From positions 372,001 through 436,000 of the forward strand of contig NZ_CP137134.1 of NCBI RefSeq assembly GCF_033095785.1: DNA of 64,000 nt, given 5' to 3'. This stretch comes from Nitrosospira sp. Is2 (GTDB lineage: Bacteria; Pseudomonadota; Gammaproteobacteria; Burkholderiales; Nitrosomonadaceae). Below are positions 62,829-64,000 of the stretch, in pieces; the stretch's first letter is position 1, and each line of letters starts with the position of its first letter. The notes under the pieces were generated by a model. That model was not told the DNA's origin. It made no database searches and was given only the letters and a program-made list of their open reading frames with translations. The position numbers and the translations under genes were made by a program.

Positions 62829-64000
62829 GCCGGAATTCCCCCGATGCGCCGTCTTCCGGCATGACGTAAACCGCATTCGACCCCTGCGATTTTGGAGTTA
62901 GCGCCTGCCCATCCATGCTGAGCACGCACGATACGGGCACTTCAAGCGTTAAGGGGCCTCGCGGCTCAAACAATAGCGTGGCTGAACCGTCCAAATTGAG
63001 ATGCCAGGATTTCAATGGGGCGCTTGCCCCTGACAAACGTAACGCCGAGGCTTTGCCATCCCGCTCTCCATTGCCGGATTTGACCCCGGCGGTTTTAAGG
63101 ATGGCATGGTTCCGGGCCAGAAAAATATAGCGGCTCGCGTGCAGATCAGAATAGCCGATGACGTCGCCGGAAATTTCTGGCGGTGTTTCGGAGACGGGCA
63201 AACGCACCGTTCTGAGGGCATCACCAAAAAGCAGCCAGTTCCCGTCGAGGTCGCGCGCGATGCTCGCCGTTTGAAACGCACGCACACGCTGAGCATATTC
63301 GTGGACCCAAACCCCAAGCAAATTTTCCTCCCGCTGCTGCTCAACCAACTGATCCAGCAGTTCCGCTCCGCGCGCGTGCAGAAATGCATCGGCATGGATC
63401 GATATGGACGACACCCGCAGCCGCCGCCCAAGATCGAGCTGGTGGTTCCAGTCGCTGACTTTGCCGAAATTCAACGCTTCCCCGTACCATAGCTGGGCGA
63501 AAAGCGGCTCTCCGGTCAAGGGGGTCAACACCTGCGGACCCCATTCCGTGGGACGTACCGCCGGAGAAAGATCCGCCAACGATAAAGGGCCACTCTGCCA
63601 GCGCAATCCGCCGCCGCCGTAGTGAGCCAAACCAGCCTTTTGTGCCGCCGCAAGCGTCGCGGGGCCGGGTTTGCCATCGCCGGACCAGATCAGCAGCGTG
63701 GGCGACTGAGGCGCAATCGATTGCAGAAACGTGACGGTCCCGCCGGTTTCGCGTGTTATATCCGCCGCATAATCCTGCATGAATACGCTGTACCGATAAG
63801 GCTGCTGGTCGGCATCCTTCTTGCCCTCGAACACGCCCCAATAAAACGGATGGCTGTAGGTGTGACTCGCCAATCGTACCTGCGGCATCGCCGCGAACTG
63901 GCGCAGTTTTTCGCGATGCTGTTCGTCGTTGACTTCCGCTTCGATAACACCCAGCGTGACCGGCGCGCCATTTTTTTCTATCCATGCCTGAAGCCGATCA
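62818..64000 (-). CDS. pelA: PelA, Pel deacetylase/hydrolase (5' end beyond the window)
   Basis: The frame is open to the right edge, so only the last 393 codons or so are seen. The visible part covers the deacetylase domain: LASHTYSHPFYWGVFEG supplies the metal-binding HxxxH (as His600 and His604 in Pseudomonas PelA). SIHADAFLHARGAELLDQLV and a C-terminal beta-rich region ending GASGEFRLEC follow. PelA removes acetyl groups from Pel in the periplasm, and its N-terminal hydrolase domain (not seen here) cuts the chain. The stop overlaps the start region of pelB. Confidence 0.93.
   Translation of the reverse strand, partial: DRLQAWIEKNGAPVTLGVIEAEVNDEQHREKLRQFAAMPQVRLASHTYSHPFYWGVFEGKKDADQQPYRYSVFMQDYAADITRETGGTVTFLQSIAPQSPTLLIWSGDGKPGPATLAAAQKAGLAHYGGGGLRWQSGPLSLADLSPAVRPTEWGPQVLTPLTGEPLFAQLWYGEALNFGKVSDWNHQLDLGRRLRVSSISIHADAFLHARGAELLDQLVEQQREENLLGVWVHEYAQRVRAFQTASIARDLDGNWLLFGDALRTVRLPVSETPPEISGDVIGYSDLHASRYIFLARNHAILKTAGVKSGNGERDGKASALRLSGASAPLKSWHLNLDGSATLLFEPRGPLTLEVPVSCVLSMDGQALTPKSQGSNAVYVMPEDGASGEFRLEC

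Overview
The window is a bacterial chromosome segment from a Gram-negative proteobacterium. Outer-membrane lipoproteins, a beta-barrel protein, c-type cytochromes, a Pel polysaccharide operon and homospermidine synthase suggest a betaproteobacterium, perhaps a Nitrosospira-like member of the Nitrosomonadaceae. This is inferred from gene content; the window holds no rRNA or other taxonomic marker.

Layout. (1) 1-5459: right end of an integrated element lying directly behind the 3' end of a tRNA-Asn gene (5460-5535). Its minus-strand genes encode an AlpA-like regulator, a CHC2 primase zinc finger, a TOPRIM-DUF3987 primase/helicase and small unknown proteins; no integrase is visible. (2) 5536-7757: gene-poor DNA with a 53-residue collagen-like lipoprotein, a 75-residue protein and two copies of a 97-bp repeat rich in DnaA-like boxes. 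(3) 7758-16799: homospermidine synthase, a histidine-rich protein, a lipase-like hydrolase, an aminopeptidase lipoprotein, a Wzz/GumC-like protein fused to a degenerate tyrosine-recombinase-like domain, a LigB dioxygenase and a flavoprotein. (4) 17307-25957: an RTX protein diverging from a signalling cluster of a CHASE2 class III cyclase, a FecR-TPR-beta-barrel protein, a small exported protein and a Crp-type regulator. A perfect TGTGA-N6-TCACA operator lies between the divergent genes.

(5) 26052-39733: a frameshifted MgtA-type ATPase, a kinase/HAD phosphatase pair, exported proteins, a large GGDEF-EAL protein, a zinc metallopeptidase, a NinX-like protein and a phospholipase D-type synthase. 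(6) 40009-53446: a Dyp peroxidase/PhoD-like phosphatase cluster, CreA, an orphan histidine kinase, a CHRD protein, a pair of multihaem cytochromes, a coiled-coil membrane protein and a RimK-like ATP-grasp ligase. (7) 53510-64000: a glutathionyl-hydroquinone reductase and a tightly overlapping pelA-B-D-E-F-G operon. Its PelB lacks the outer-membrane barrel and pelC is absent from its usual position.

Two signalling themes stand out. One is a self-contained cAMP-type circuit: cyclase, envelope sensor, Crp regulator and matching operator. The other is c-di-GMP: a GGDEF-EAL enzyme with an intact I-site and PelD with an RGID I-site in the same window. The most unusual single gene is the Wzz/recombinase-like fusion at 12172-14154.
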